From Mesorhizobium sp. (GTDB lineage: Bacteria > Pseudomonadota > Alphaproteobacteria > Rhizobiales > Rhizobiaceae): DNA of 59,586 bases. Below the pieces are notes generated by a model. That model saw nothing but the letters and a program-made list of their open reading frames with translations. It was not told where the DNA came from and did not search any database. Both the position numbers and the translations under genes were made by a program. The DNA is taken from assembly GCF_024710845.1 (NCBI RefSeq), contig NZ_JANJTZ010000009.1, positions 1 through 59,586 on the forward strand, read 5' to 3'. This document shows positions 15,977 through 25,403 of the stretch, one piece after another (positions within the stretch are counted from its first letter, which is position 1; the number at the start of each line of letters is the position of its first letter).

Positions 15977-16958
15977 AGGCGTTGCCGATGAGTACGCCGG
16001 CCGCGAAGACCAGCCCGCCGCCCAGCACGACCTGGAACGCAGCGCGCAAGAACGGTGTTTCCATGAAACGGTTCTGGATGTAGGCGATGGCCCAGAGTTC
16101 GATGAAGACGACGATCGCGGCGACCGTGGTCGCGGTCCAGAAATCCGTGATGAGATAGGGCAAGGCGTGGCCCAGGCCGCCGACGGCGGTCATGATGCCG
16201 GACGCCAGGCCGCGCTTGAGCGGAGATCCGCGCCCAGAGAGCTTGCCGTCGTCATGCGCGGCCTCGGTGAACCCCATCGAGATGCCGGCGCCGACAGAGG
16301 CCGAGAGCCCGACCAGGAACGTCTGCCACGTATCACCGGTGGCGAAGGCTGCCGCGAAGATCGGCGCCAGCGTCGAGACCGAGCCATCCATCAGGCCGGC
16401 AAGACCCGGCTGCACATAGGTGAGGATAAACTGCCGGCGTTCGGCGAAGTCCTCCTCGCCGCGAGCGTCCTCCGTCAGGTATTCCTTGCCCAGACGTTGG
16501 GCCAGCGTTTCGTGCGACTTCTCGGCCGCTGCGAGCGCGCCGAGCAGGTTGCGGGTCGACGCGTCGGAGGTGCGCTTCGCCGCTTCGAGGTAGAAGCGCT
16601 CGGCCTGCGACTCCATCTCCTCCGCCATCGCCCTGACCTTGTCCAGGCCCAGCGGACGTACCAGCCAGTCCGGCTTGCGCTCGTAGTAGCCACGGACATG
16701 CTCGCGGCGGATGAGCGGGATCCGCTCGCCGAAACGCGCCTGGTGGAGCTCGATCAGCGACGCCCGGTGGCCGTCTTCCTCAGCCGCCATCTGCTCGAAC
16801 ACTTTCGCCGAGTTTGGGTAGGCTTCTGCAAGACCGTCGGCATAGGCGCGGTAGATCCGGGCGTCATCCTCTTCCGACGAGATCGCGAGCGCCAGGACTT
16901 CCTGTTCGGTAAGCGAATCGAACGAACGGCGGCCAAAGCCGAAAACACGGGAAAGCAT
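15975..16958 (-). CDS. mbfA: Membrane-bound ferritin MbfA (ferritin-VIT1 fusion, iron exporter)
   Basis: The 327-residue protein joins an N-terminal rubrerythrin/ferritin-like domain (about 15-165; carboxylate clusters ISSEEDDARIY, MAAEEDGHRASL, MESQAERFYLEA, AAAEKSHETLA) to a C-terminal VIT1/CCC1-type membrane domain. The latter includes QPGLAGLMDGSVSTLAPIFA, SVGAGISMGFTEA and C-terminal helices. MbfA of Bradyrhizobium and Agrobacterium exports iron from the inner membrane and protects against iron and peroxide stress; it is controlled by Irr. A TTAGAA-TAA-TTCTAA palindrome just upstream of the start fits that. Alignment would confirm the carboxylates as iron ligands. Confidence 0.9.
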   Translation of the reverse strand: MLSRVFGFGRRSFDSLTEQEVLALAISSEEDDARIYRAYADGLAEAYPNSAKVFEQMAAEEDGHRASLIELHQARFGERIPLIRREHVRGYYERKPDWLVRPLGLDKVRAMAEEMESQAERFYLEAAKRTSDASTRNLLGALAAAEKSHETLAQRLGKEYLTEDARGEEDFAERRQFILTYVQPGLAGLMDGSVSTLAPIFAAAFATGDTWQTFLVGLSASVGAGISMGFTEAAHDDGKLSGRGSPLKRGLASGIMTAVGGLGHALPYLITDFWTATTVAAIVVFIELWAIAYIQNRFMETPFLRAAFQVVLGGGLVFAAGVLIGNA

Positions 16959-16975
16959 GAGTGGAACCGTCTTGT

Positions 16976-16990
16976 TTAGAATAATTCTAA
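16976..16990 (-). promoter_or_regulatory. Irr-box/ICE-like palindrome upstream of mbfA
   Basis: TTAGAATAATTCTAA is an inverted repeat (TTAGAA, three central bases, TTCTAA) ending 18 bp from the mbfA start. The arms match the iron control element bound by Irr at rhizobial iron genes, including mbfA. The closeness to the start suggests repression over the promoter or start of transcription. Confidence 0.65.
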
Positions 16991-17043
16991 TCTAATGAAT
17001 GATGCCGATCGTTGCAACCTCGTCGTCGGCGATGGAGCGGCGG

Positions 17044-18180
17044 TCAGTCGAGCGTTCGCCGGAACCGGAGCAAGGCAAGCGCGGCGTAAGCGGCGATGAA
17101 GACGCACAGGATGCCAATCTCGAAGGCGACGGCCGGGAACTCGGCGCCCTTCAACATGATCGCTCGGACGACACGGAGAAAATGCGTGAGCGGAAAGAAT
17201 TCGCCGAGCGTCTGCGCCCATTGCGGCATGCCCCGGAAGGGAAACATGAATCCGGACAGCATCAGCGAGGGCAGGAAGAAGAAGAAGGTCAGCTGGAGCG
17301 CCTGCATCTGCGTCCGCGCCATGGTGGAGATCGTGTAGCCGAGCAGCACCAGCGCGAAGACGAAGGACAGGACGGAAAGCAGCAGAAGGCCGAGGCTGCC
17401 GACAAAGGGGATGGCGAAGAGGAGTTTCGCCGCCACGAGTACCACCGCCACCTGGACGGCGCCGACGACGAGGTAGGGCAGCACCTTGCCGAGCATCACC
17501 TCCGCCGGGCTGGTGGGCATGGCGAGCAGGTTTTCCATCGTGCCGCGTTCGGTCTCGCGGGTCAGCGCGATGGAGGTCATCATGACCATGGTCATCTGCA
17601 GGATGACGCCGAGCAGTCCCGGCACGATGTTGTACTGCGAGACGCTTTCCGGGTTGTAGCGGCGGTGGACGATCACGTCGAGCTGGCCGTCGGCCGCGGC
17701 CGCAGCCGCCTGTTCCTGGCCCTGCTCGCGCAGCAGCGCCCGCGAGGCGACCGTGGATACGGTGGAGATGGCGCCCGACGCCACCGCCGGGTCGGTCGCA
17801 TCCGCTTCGATCAGGATCGACGGGTGGTCCTTGCGATCGACCCTGCGCGCGAGATCCGAGGGAATCGTCACCACGAAGGCGACCTCGCCGGATGCCATCA
17901 GTTCCTCCGCCTCCGCGGCGGAGCCAGCGATATGGTCGAAGCGGTAATAGCCCGTCATCTCGAGCGACGACACGATCGCCCGCGTGTAGCGGTCGCTGCC
18001 GAGCGCCACCAGCGCGGCCGGGAGCTGCTTCGGGTCGGTGTTGATCGCATAGCCGAAGAGCACGAGCTGGACCAGCGGCACGCCCAGCATCATGCCGAAG
18101 GTGATGCGGTCGCGCCGCATCTGGATGAACTCCTTGATGAGCATTGCGTTAAGCCGGCCGAGGGAGAACCATGCGGTCAC
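17044..18180 (-). CDS. ABC-2 type transporter permease (YhhJ-like)
   Basis: The 378-residue inner-membrane protein has an N-terminal LIKEFIQMRRDRITFGMML segment, one helix near the start, a large periplasmic domain and five C-terminal helices, including a TERGTMENLLAMP coupling-helix motif and a LMLSGFMFPFRGMPQW loop. These are features of ABC-2 drug/lipid exporters paired with HlyD adaptors. The GTG start overlaps the ATPase stop (GTGA); an internal ATG 12 codons on is an alternative. It is the last gene of the TetR-HlyD-ABC operon. Confidence 0.88.
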   Translation of the reverse strand: MTAWFSLGRLNAMLIKEFIQMRRDRITFGMMLGVPLVQLVLFGYAINTDPKQLPAALVALGSDRYTRAIVSSLEMTGYYRFDHIAGSAAEAEELMASGEVAFVVTIPSDLARRVDRKDHPSILIEADATDPAVASGAISTVSTVASRALLREQGQEQAAAAAADGQLDVIVHRRYNPESVSQYNIVPGLLGVILQMTMVMMTSIALTRETERGTMENLLAMPTSPAEVMLGKVLPYLVVGAVQVAVVLVAAKLLFAIPFVGSLGLLLLSVLSFVFALVLLGYTISTMARTQMQALQLTFFFFLPSLMLSGFMFPFRGMPQWAQTLGEFFPLTHFLRVVRAIMLKGAEFPAVAFEIGILCVFIAAYAALALLRFRRTLD

Positions 18181-19091
18181 GACATGTTGTCCTTCGACCG
18201 CGCCATGAACTGGATGAACACGTCTTCGAGGCTGGTCTCGCCCTCTTCGTAGGAAACGCCGTCGGCCTTGATCGCGGCGAGCGCCGTCTCCAGCGCAGTG
18301 CGATCGAGGCCGACCACATGCAGCGTCGCCCCGAACGGCGCGACCTGCTCGACACCGGGCGAATTGCGCAGCCGGGCGGTTATGTCCTCGAGATGCGGCC
18401 CGCGCACGACATAGGTGAAGAGGCCGGCATTGTGCACCACCTCCTCCACCGTGCCGGTGGCAAGCAGCTTGCCGTAGGAGATGTAGTTGATGCGGTGGCA
18501 GCGCTCCGCCTCGTCCATGTAGTGGGTGGAGACGAGCACGGTGAGCCCACGCGCGGCGAGCCGGTGGATCTCGTCCCAGAACTCGCGGCGCGCCTTGGGA
18601 TCGACGCCGGCCGTCGGCTCGTCGAGCAGCAGCAGCTTTGGGCGATGCATGATGCAGGCAGCAAGCGCCAGCCGCTGCTTCCAGCCCCCCGACAGGGTTC
18701 CGGCCAGCTGCTTGCGGCGGGTGGTGAGGCCAAGATCCTCCAGCGTGTCGTCGACGAACTTCGCCACCGGCTTCAGCCGATAGAGGCGGGCGACGAATTC
18801 GAGATTCTCGGCGATCGTCAGGTCCTCGTAGAACGAGAACCTCTGCGTCATATAGCCGACCTCGCGCTTTATCAGCAGGCTCTCGCGGCGAAGGTCGTAG
18901 CCGAGAACTTCGCCTTCGCCTTCGTCGGGGGTGAGAAGGCCGCACATCATGCGGATCGTAGTGGTTTTTCCCGATCCGTTGGGGCCGAGGAAACCGACGA
19001 TCTCGCCTTCCGCCACGCTCATCGAAACATGATCGACGACGGTCTTGTCGCCGAAGCGCTTGACGAGACCGTTGACCTCGATGGCGTTCAT
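18177..19091 (-). CDS. ABC transporter ATP-binding protein of the efflux operon
   Basis: This 304-residue cytoplasmic ATPase has Walker A GPNGSGKT (36-43), signature LSGGWKQ (133-139), Walker B LLLLDEP (153-159) and an H-loop VSTHYMDE. The C-terminal extension is typical of CcmA/DrrA-like ATPases that partner ABC-2 permeases. Both ends overlap neighbours by 4 bp (ATGA with the adaptor, GTGA with the permease), so the complex is made in matched amounts. Confidence 0.93.
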   Translation of the reverse strand: MNAIEVNGLVKRFGDKTVVDHVSMSVAEGEIVGFLGPNGSGKTTTIRMMCGLLTPDEGEGEVLGYDLRRESLLIKREVGYMTQRFSFYEDLTIAENLEFVARLYRLKPVAKFVDDTLEDLGLTTRRKQLAGTLSGGWKQRLALAACIMHRPKLLLLDEPTAGVDPKARREFWDEIHRLAARGLTVLVSTHYMDEAERCHRINYISYGKLLATGTVEEVVHNAGLFTYVVRGPHLEDITARLRNSPGVEQVAPFGATLHVVGLDRTALETALAAIKADGVSYEEGETSLEDVFIQFMARSKDNMS

Positions 19092-20035
19092 GGATCGCGC
19101 AGCGTTACGTCGACCAATTGGCCCGGTTGCAGAGCCTCGGCATTGGCTTCGGGGCGCGCCTCGATCAGGTAGACGAGCTTCTGGCGGCGTTCGAGCGAGT
19201 AGATCACCGGCGGCGTGAACTCCGGCTCGGGCGAAATGTAGCTAACGGCCGCGGTCAGGTCGTCCGGGCAGCCGTCGCAGTGGACGGCGAGCTTCCTTCC
19301 CACTTCGATACCCGAGAACTGGCCCTCGCCGACATAGAGCTTGAGCTTGACCGCGCCGTCGGGAAGCAGGGAAAGCACCGGCGCGGACGGTCCCGCCACG
19401 TCACCGGGATTGCGGATGACATCGCCGATTCGGCCGGCCGCCTGGGCGACGATGCTGCGCTTGGATAGCCGCCACTTCGCCGTTTCGAGCGCTGCCTCGG
19501 CTTGCCGGACCTGGTTCTCGGCGGCGCGGATGGTCTCCTCACGCGCGGGCAGGCGGGCGACGGTGACGTTCGCCTTGGCCTGTTCCACCGCGGCATCCGC
19601 CAGTTCGAGCGCGGTCTGGGCCGTGTCGAGCGCGGCGGGCGTCGCTGCTCCTCGCTTGACCAGATCGGCGGTGCGGGCGAGATCGCGCGCCGCTGCGCGT
19701 GCCTGGGCTTCGGCGGAGGCCAGCGTCGCCTCGATCACCGCGATCTCCTCAGGCCGTTTGCCGAGCTTCAGGTCGGCGAGCTGCGCCTTGGCCTGATCGA
19801 GCGCGGCCGTCGCCTGGCCAACGGCGATCCGGGCGTCCTCGCTCTCGAGTTCGGCAACCACCTGCCCGGCAGCCACGCGCTGGCCACGCCGGACACCGAC
19901 CGTCAGTACGTCGGCGATGTCGTTTGGGGCAAGCAGCACATATTCGCCTTCGACATAGCCGACGGCGAGAGGCGCAGCCGGCGTGCAGCCGGGAATCAGC
20001 GAGGCGATGACTGGAAGCGTGCAGAGAACGCTCAT
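19088..20035 (-). CDS. HlyD-family periplasmic adaptor protein
   Basis: This 315-residue membrane fusion protein has an N-terminal hydrophobic/lipobox-like start (LCTLPVIASLIPGC) and a biotinyl-lipoyl half motif (VRRGQRVAAGQVVAELES). A long alanine/glutamate-rich coiled-coil hairpin (about 75-175) is followed by a second lipoyl half (SIVAQAAGRIGDVIRNPGDV) and a beta-barrel. It bridges the ABC-2 transporter to the outer membrane. The ATG at 20035 follows AAGGAGA and overlaps the TetR stop (ATGA). If LIPGC is a real lipobox, the protein is a lipoprotein. Confidence 0.9.
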   Translation of the reverse strand: MSVLCTLPVIASLIPGCTPAAPLAVGYVEGEYVLLAPNDIADVLTVGVRRGQRVAAGQVVAELESEDARIAVGQATAALDQAKAQLADLKLGKRPEEIAVIEATLASAEAQARAAARDLARTADLVKRGAATPAALDTAQTALELADAAVEQAKANVTVARLPAREETIRAAENQVRQAEAALETAKWRLSKRSIVAQAAGRIGDVIRNPGDVAGPSAPVLSLLPDGAVKLKLYVGEGQFSGIEVGRKLAVHCDGCPDDLTAAVSYISPEPEFTPPVIYSLERRQKLVYLIEARPEANAEALQPGQLVDVTLRDP

Positions 20036-20718
20036 GCATTCTCCTTCCTGCGGCTTTCCAGGATCGCACGGAGATTGGAGCGTGCGACCGAGGTGATCGC
20101 CTCGGTTTCGGCCGGGCCGATCGTCTTCCAACCCATCCGGCGGGAGACAGCCTCGCGACCGATGCGGAAATAGACGATCTGCCCGACGAGGGTGAAGACG
20201 GTGAGACGGGTGCGCTCGCTGTCGGGTTCGTCTCCCGTTGCGGCCGACCATATGGCACAGAGCCGCTTGTGGACCGGTTCGAACACGCCGAAGTAGATCG
20301 TGTTGAGGGCCGCCGTCGGACGGTTCAGCTCGCGCAGGATGAACTGCACGATCTCGCCGCCCTCGGGGCGCGCCACGATGAAGGAGACCATGCGGGAGAG
20401 TGCGCCTTCCAGGATCATCGTTGCCTGCTCCGGCGTTATGTCGGGCGCGGCCTCCGGCACCTCCACTGCCTCGCCGGCGATGCCGCGTATCGTGTCCACG
20501 ATGTGCTGCGCGCAGGCCGCGTGCAGGCCTTCCTTGCCGCCGAAATGATAGGCGATCGAGCCGACGTTCGCTTTTGCCGCGGCGGCGATTTCGCGCGTCG
20601 TCGTGGCATCGAAGCCCTGGCGACCAAACAGGACGAGGGAAGCCCTGATCAGCGCAAGACGCGTCTGCTCGGCACCCGACAACTGGGCGGATTCCGGCTT
20701 CTCGAGATACTGACTCAT
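20032..20718 (-). CDS. TetR/AcrR regulator of the efflux operon
   Basis: The 228-residue protein has an N-terminal TetR helix-turn-helix (about 17-64; ASLVLFGRQGFDATTTREIA and KANVGSIAYHFGGKEGL) and a CerR/DUF1956-like C-terminal ligand domain (QFILRELNRPTAALNTI). It is the first gene of the efflux operon and overlaps the adaptor gene. A perfect palindrome lies six bases upstream of its ATG, so autorepression of the whole operon is likely, relieved by a compound the pump exports. Confidence 0.92.
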   Translation of the reverse strand: MSQYLEKPESAQLSGAEQTRLALIRASLVLFGRQGFDATTTREIAAAAKANVGSIAYHFGGKEGLHAACAQHIVDTIRGIAGEAVEVPEAAPDITPEQATMILEGALSRMVSFIVARPEGGEIVQFILRELNRPTAALNTIYFGVFEPVHKRLCAIWSAATGDEPDSERTRLTVFTLVGQIVYFRIGREAVSRRMGWKTIGPAETEAITSVARSNLRAILESRRKENA

Positions 20719-20724
20719 GCTGCT

Positions 20725-20748
20725 ATTTAATCAATCGATTGATTAAAT
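20725..20748. promoter_or_regulatory. Perfect 24-bp palindrome, probable TetR operator
   Basis: ATTTAATCAATC followed by its exact complement GATTGATTAAAT forms a 24-bp palindrome with no mismatch, very AT-rich against a GC-rich background. It ends six bases from the TetR start codon. No good ribosome-binding site fits between them, so the promoter and transcription start may lie within or near the operator. Confidence 0.8.
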
Positions 20749-20782
20749 GTCAAGCCGACGCACGATCGGATGCTCGCAGGAT

Positions 20783-21097
20783 TCAGGCGGCGGCGGAAAG
20801 CGGCGGCAGACCCCATGCGCGCCGTGCGAAAAGGCATTCGGGATCACCGGGCATGCAGGCGCGGCAGACATCCGGTCGGATCGCGTAGATCGTGCAGGCG
20901 GTCTGTTTGCCGACATCGCCGGACAGGGCCATGCACCGCGCGCCGTTGCAGCGCATGCCGCTCTGGTCTGCCGCGACCAAGGCGGGCGGAATCCGCGCGA
21001 TCTGGTCGTCGTCCTCGAGCGTGAAGCGCGGCCACTCTGACGACGTCGCGCAGCATGCGCCGCAGGAAGTGCAGTCGAAGCTGTCGCCGTCGTCCAT
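20783..21097 (-). CDS. YkgJ-family cysteine cluster protein
   Basis: The 104-residue cytoplasmic protein carries an N-terminal CTSCGACC and further cysteines (MRCNGARCMAL, ACTIYAIRPDVC, ACMPGDPEC) in the YkgJ/UPF0153 pattern, which may bind zinc or an Fe-S cluster. Function is unknown. The ATG at 21097 is preferred over an upstream GTG because AGAGGAA lies at the right distance. It is not part of an obvious operon. Confidence 0.82.
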   Translation of the reverse strand: MDDGDSFDCTSCGACCATSSEWPRFTLEDDDQIARIPPALVAADQSGMRCNGARCMALSGDVGKQTACTIYAIRPDVCRACMPGDPECLFARRAWGLPPLSAAA

Positions 21098-21202
21098 GCG
21101 GCTTCCTCTCACCGCTTGCCCGGGATGGCAGGCGGCAGCTGTTCCTCTCGCATGGGCGAGGGAGGCTTCGCAAGCGCCGCACCGCCATGTGGATCGGGCG
21201 GT

Positions 21203-21541
21203 CTAGCGATTGGTCAATTGCGGGCCGAGCGTGATCAGCCCGACGGCGACGATGGCCAGAAAGATCCCGACGCTCTGAATCGGCGCGAGCTTCTCGCCAA
21301 AATAGACCAGGGCGATCAGGTTGACCGCAACGAGTTGGATCACCGCCGACAGGCTGAAGGAGGAGGCCATGCCGAACTCGCGCACCAGCCGCAGCATGAT
21401 CAGGTTGCCGAGCGAATAGAGAAAGAGGGTGACGACGAGCTTGCCCATGCCCGGCGCGAGCGCCCACTGCTTGGCCATGGTCGCCGCGGCAAGGAAGACG
21501 AGCGTGGAGAGGCCGAGCTGAAGCAGGCCAGAAATGCTCAT
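21203..21541 (-). CDS. Small EamA/SMR-like membrane transporter
   Basis: The 112-residue protein has four predicted transmembrane helices (about 5-20, 33-50, 60-80 and 88-105) with an LYSLGNLIMLRLVREFG and a VYFGEKLAPIQSVGIFL segment, as in half-sized drug/metabolite transporters that work as dimers. No substrate can be assigned. The SMR glutamate in helix 1 is absent, so it is closer to EamA-type half proteins than to EmrE. Confidence 0.75.
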   Translation of the reverse strand: MSISGLLQLGLSTLVFLAAATMAKQWALAPGMGKLVVTLFLYSLGNLIMLRLVREFGMASSFSLSAVIQLVAVNLIALVYFGEKLAPIQSVGIFLAIVAVGLITLGPQLTNR

Positions 21542-21561
21542 GGAGGAGGCTTTCGTTCTGT

Positions 21562-22737
21562 TCAGGCTGGCGTCGGCGCGGCGGGCTGCGGCGCGCGCGA
21601 CTTTCCGTATCGCACCAGAAGCCAGGAAATCAACGCCCCGACAACGAAGATGCCAAGCGCCAGGAGCGGTCGATACCAGAACCAGGCGAAGGCGATCACG
21701 ACCGTGCCGACCGCGATGGCGAGCACGAAGGCGACCAGCCCGGTGCCGAGCCGCGCCAGCGAGCCGAGGAAGGGGATGACGTCGAAGATCACGCCGATCG
21801 GCCCCATGACAAGGCCGAAGCCGACCGCGAGCAGCAGGAGCCCCACGCCGCGCAACAGCCAGGTGATGAAGGTGTTCTCGGCGACGGCCTCGTCGAACAT
21901 CTGCTTGGCCGCCACGGTGCCGCGGTCGACCATGAACAGCGAATCGCCGGCCTGTGTCTGGTAGTGGGCGAAACCGTCGCCCTCCTGCTTGGCGATCACG
22001 CTGATCGGCCCGAGCGGGACGAGTTCGTAGGAGATGCGCTGGTCGCCGATCTGCGGCGCATTCGGGTCCTTGCCGAGATAGATGCGCGACTGGACGATCT
22101 GCGCGTCGCCCCAGCCGTAGGTTTCCCTCACCTTCTGCGCATCTGCGGCGGTGACCGGCAGCGCCTCTTCGCCGCCGATGCGGCTCAGCGTCTGAACGTC
22201 GAGCCGCCAGGCGCCCATCTGCGCCTGCGAAAGGGCGAAAGTCTTGTCCCGCCAGCGCATCTCCGGGTTCTGATGGCCCTGCGGCTGCTTGAAATCCGCG
22301 GAATCCTGCGGGCTGTCGGCCCAGCCGCGGCTGTAGGTGTAGGTGGTGACGGTTTCCTCGCCGCCGCCCAACGTCTTCTTCGTCTCCGAGCGGCTATCTT
22401 CCTTCCACTGGAACATTTCCGCGCGGCGGATCAGGCTGACGCCGGTCGCGGTGATGCCGAAGTCCGGATCGGTGAGCGTCTCGGTGGTGGTCACCGTGCC
22501 CGATGTGTGGACAAGCCGGCCCTGATTGGCGGGATCGATCGCGTCCGACGAAACGTCGACGACCGCGCCGGCGCCTTCGGCGAGCGACTGCGCCGTCTGG
22601 ACCGCACGCCCCTCGTTCCAGAACAGAAGCACGATCATCGCCAGCACCAGCAGGAAACCGATGATGACGCCAATGAAGGAACCCGCGATGCGGCTGAACC
22701 AGCCCCGCCGCGTCGTCACGGTGAAAGTGTCGCTCAT
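21562..22737 (-). CDS. TMEM43-family membrane protein
   Basis: The 391-residue protein has one helix near the N-terminus (about 18-42) followed by WNEGRAV. A long extracytoplasmic domain contains FQWKEDSRSETKKTLGGGEE and YSRGWADSPQDS, and three or four helices cluster at the C-terminus (about 300-385). This matches the TMEM43/LUMA family found in bacteria and animals, whose bacterial role is unknown. The ATG at 22737 is chosen because the segment upstream to 22776 is basic and unrelated to the family. Confidence 0.85.
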   Translation of the reverse strand: MSDTFTVTTRRGWFSRIAGSFIGVIIGFLLVLAMIVLLFWNEGRAVQTAQSLAEGAGAVVDVSSDAIDPANQGRLVHTSGTVTTTETLTDPDFGITATGVSLIRRAEMFQWKEDSRSETKKTLGGGEETVTTYTYSRGWADSPQDSADFKQPQGHQNPEMRWRDKTFALSQAQMGAWRLDVQTLSRIGGEEALPVTAADAQKVRETYGWGDAQIVQSRIYLGKDPNAPQIGDQRISYELVPLGPISVIAKQEGDGFAHYQTQAGDSLFMVDRGTVAAKQMFDEAVAENTFITWLLRGVGLLLLAVGFGLVMGPIGVIFDVIPFLGSLARLGTGLVAFVLAIAVGTVVIAFAWFWYRPLLALGIFVVGALISWLLVRYGKSRAPQPAAPTPA

Positions 22738-22866
22738 GTCCGTCCCCGTCCACCCACGCCGGCTAGATCGGCGCACTGCTCAATCTATCGATCAATCCGT
22801 CGATTTGCGCAATTCGGCCAATGCCGGTTGCCGACGAAGGAACGGGAAAAAGTGAACGAGGAGGAC

Positions 22867-23487
22867 CTACTTGACCGAGCCGACCAGCGGGGCGGACTCG
22901 CCGCGAATCGTCACCCAGCGCCCGGTGTGCTCGCTCGCCTGGCGCTTCAGGAAGCGGTAGGGCGTGTCGGTCCAGAGCTTCACCGCCTCGGACAGATTGT
23001 CGAGGATGTAGTCGCCCTTGTCGGTGCGGACGGTGAGCACTGCGTGACCCTCGCCGTCAGGCTTGCGAACCACGGTGATGAGCAAGTTCGACAGGGAAAT
23101 GCCCTTGGCGGCGAGCATCCTGCGCTTGGCCAGGACGTAATCCTCGCAGTCGCCGACATTGAGCTTGTCCGGATAGGCCCAGACCTCGTCCTTGCCGTAG
23201 ATGTCGAAATCGTTCATCGGCTTGATCGAGTGATTGGCAAATGCGTTGATCGACTTCAACTCGCGCATCATCGAACCGGTCAATGCGACCGGGCCTTCAT
23301 CGCGGGGCCTGATCGAGCACTCCGCAATATTCGCCTTGCAGAATTCGTAATGACCGATCGGCTGCGAGGTAAGGCCGCCGGTTGCCATCGGGGCGGCGGC
23401 AGACGCGAGCGAAGGGACCGCGAACAAGCACAGAGCGACCGTTGCGAGGCGCATGCGCGACGTCGCGGCTGCCCGGAAGGCGGTCAT
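22867..23487 (-). CDS. LapG-like periplasmic transglutaminase-like cysteine protease (BTLCP)
   Basis: This 206-residue protein has a signal peptide (cleavage after SLASA near 30) and a catalytic triad typical of bacterial transglutaminase-like cysteine proteinases: C114 in VGDCEDYV, H148 in GEGHAVL and D163 in ILDNL. The best-known relative, LapG, clips a large adhesin and is held by the c-di-GMP receptor LapD. Neither lapD nor a large adhesin is nearby, so the target is unknown. Rhizobial BTLCP proteins without LapD are common. Confidence 0.85.
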   Translation of the reverse strand: MTAFRAAATSRMRLATVALCLFAVPSLASAAAPMATGGLTSQPIGHYEFCKANIAECSIRPRDEGPVALTGSMMRELKSINAFANHSIKPMNDFDIYGKDEVWAYPDKLNVGDCEDYVLAKRRMLAAKGISLSNLLITVVRKPDGEGHAVLTVRTDKGDYILDNLSEAVKLWTDTPYRFLKRQASEHTGRWVTIRGESAPLVGSVK

Positions 23488-23634
23488 GAAGGTCCCCGTT
23501 CGCCCGTTTCGTTTCTTAATGAAACGTTAAAGGGGATATCCGGCGAAAGTCAATTCGCCCGGCCGCACTCTTCGGGGCATGGTTAGCACCCGGCCGGCCG
23601 TCCGATTCACAATGGCGTGAGCCGGTTTGGGAAT

Positions 23635-24912
<1,278 letters not shown>

Positions 24913-25113
24913 CGAACCCCTTGGTGCGCCGGATCGGCTAGGAACGTCGTATGCTGCCCTGCAACAAAGCTAGCAGCAATACGTTCCAACGCAACTGGTG
25001 GAAGTACGACCTTTGGACAGTTTGCGCGCGAATTATGCGCTATTTTGCCGTTAGTTGCCTAACAAGTAGTCACAAGGGCCGCGCCACCGGAAATCCGTCG
25101 CCGAGCGGGGCGA

Positions 25114-25401
25114 TCAGGCGCCTTCGACGATGACCATCTCGGCGGTGGCGTATTTCTGCCGAATCACCTTGGCTGCCTGATACTCGGGCGAGTTGTAGCA
25201 GGCCTTCGCAGCGTCCACCGATTCGAACTCGATCACCACGTTGCGTCCGCGAGCCTGGCCCTCCATCGCGGTATAGGGACCGCCTCGGGCCAGGAATTTC
25301 GCACCGAAGCGCTCGAAGGCGGGCTTGGCCGTCGCCACGTAGCCCTTGTAGCCCTCGGGGTCATGCACGTCGACGCGCGCGATCCAGTAGCCCTTCGCCA
25401 T
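25114..25401 (-). CDS. DUF1330 domain protein
   Basis: The 95-residue protein shows the DUF1330 pattern: YWIARVDVHDPEGYKGYV, FLARGGPYTAMEGQ, RNVVIEFESVDAAKACYNSPEYQ and an AEMVIVEG end. This is a small dimeric ferredoxin-like fold whose function is unknown. Its ATG lies two bases from the pyrF stop, and its GGGAGGA site is inside the pyrF end, so the two are probably translated from one mRNA. Confidence 0.85.
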   Translation of the reverse strand: MAKGYWIARVDVHDPEGYKGYVATAKPAFERFGAKFLARGGPYTAMEGQARGRNVVIEFESVDAAKACYNSPEYQAAKVIRQKYATAEMVIVEGA

Positions 25402-25403
25402 GA

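Noticed and set aside
17000-18252. Plus-strand frame opposite the ABC-2 permease
   Set aside because: Shadow of a permease and ATPase that have clear motifs and 4-bp operon overlaps.
22760-22800. Loose ATCGAT repeats upstream of the TMEM43 gene as a second TetR operator
   Set aside because: Shares only short AATC/GATT words with the 24-bp palindrome and is not symmetric.
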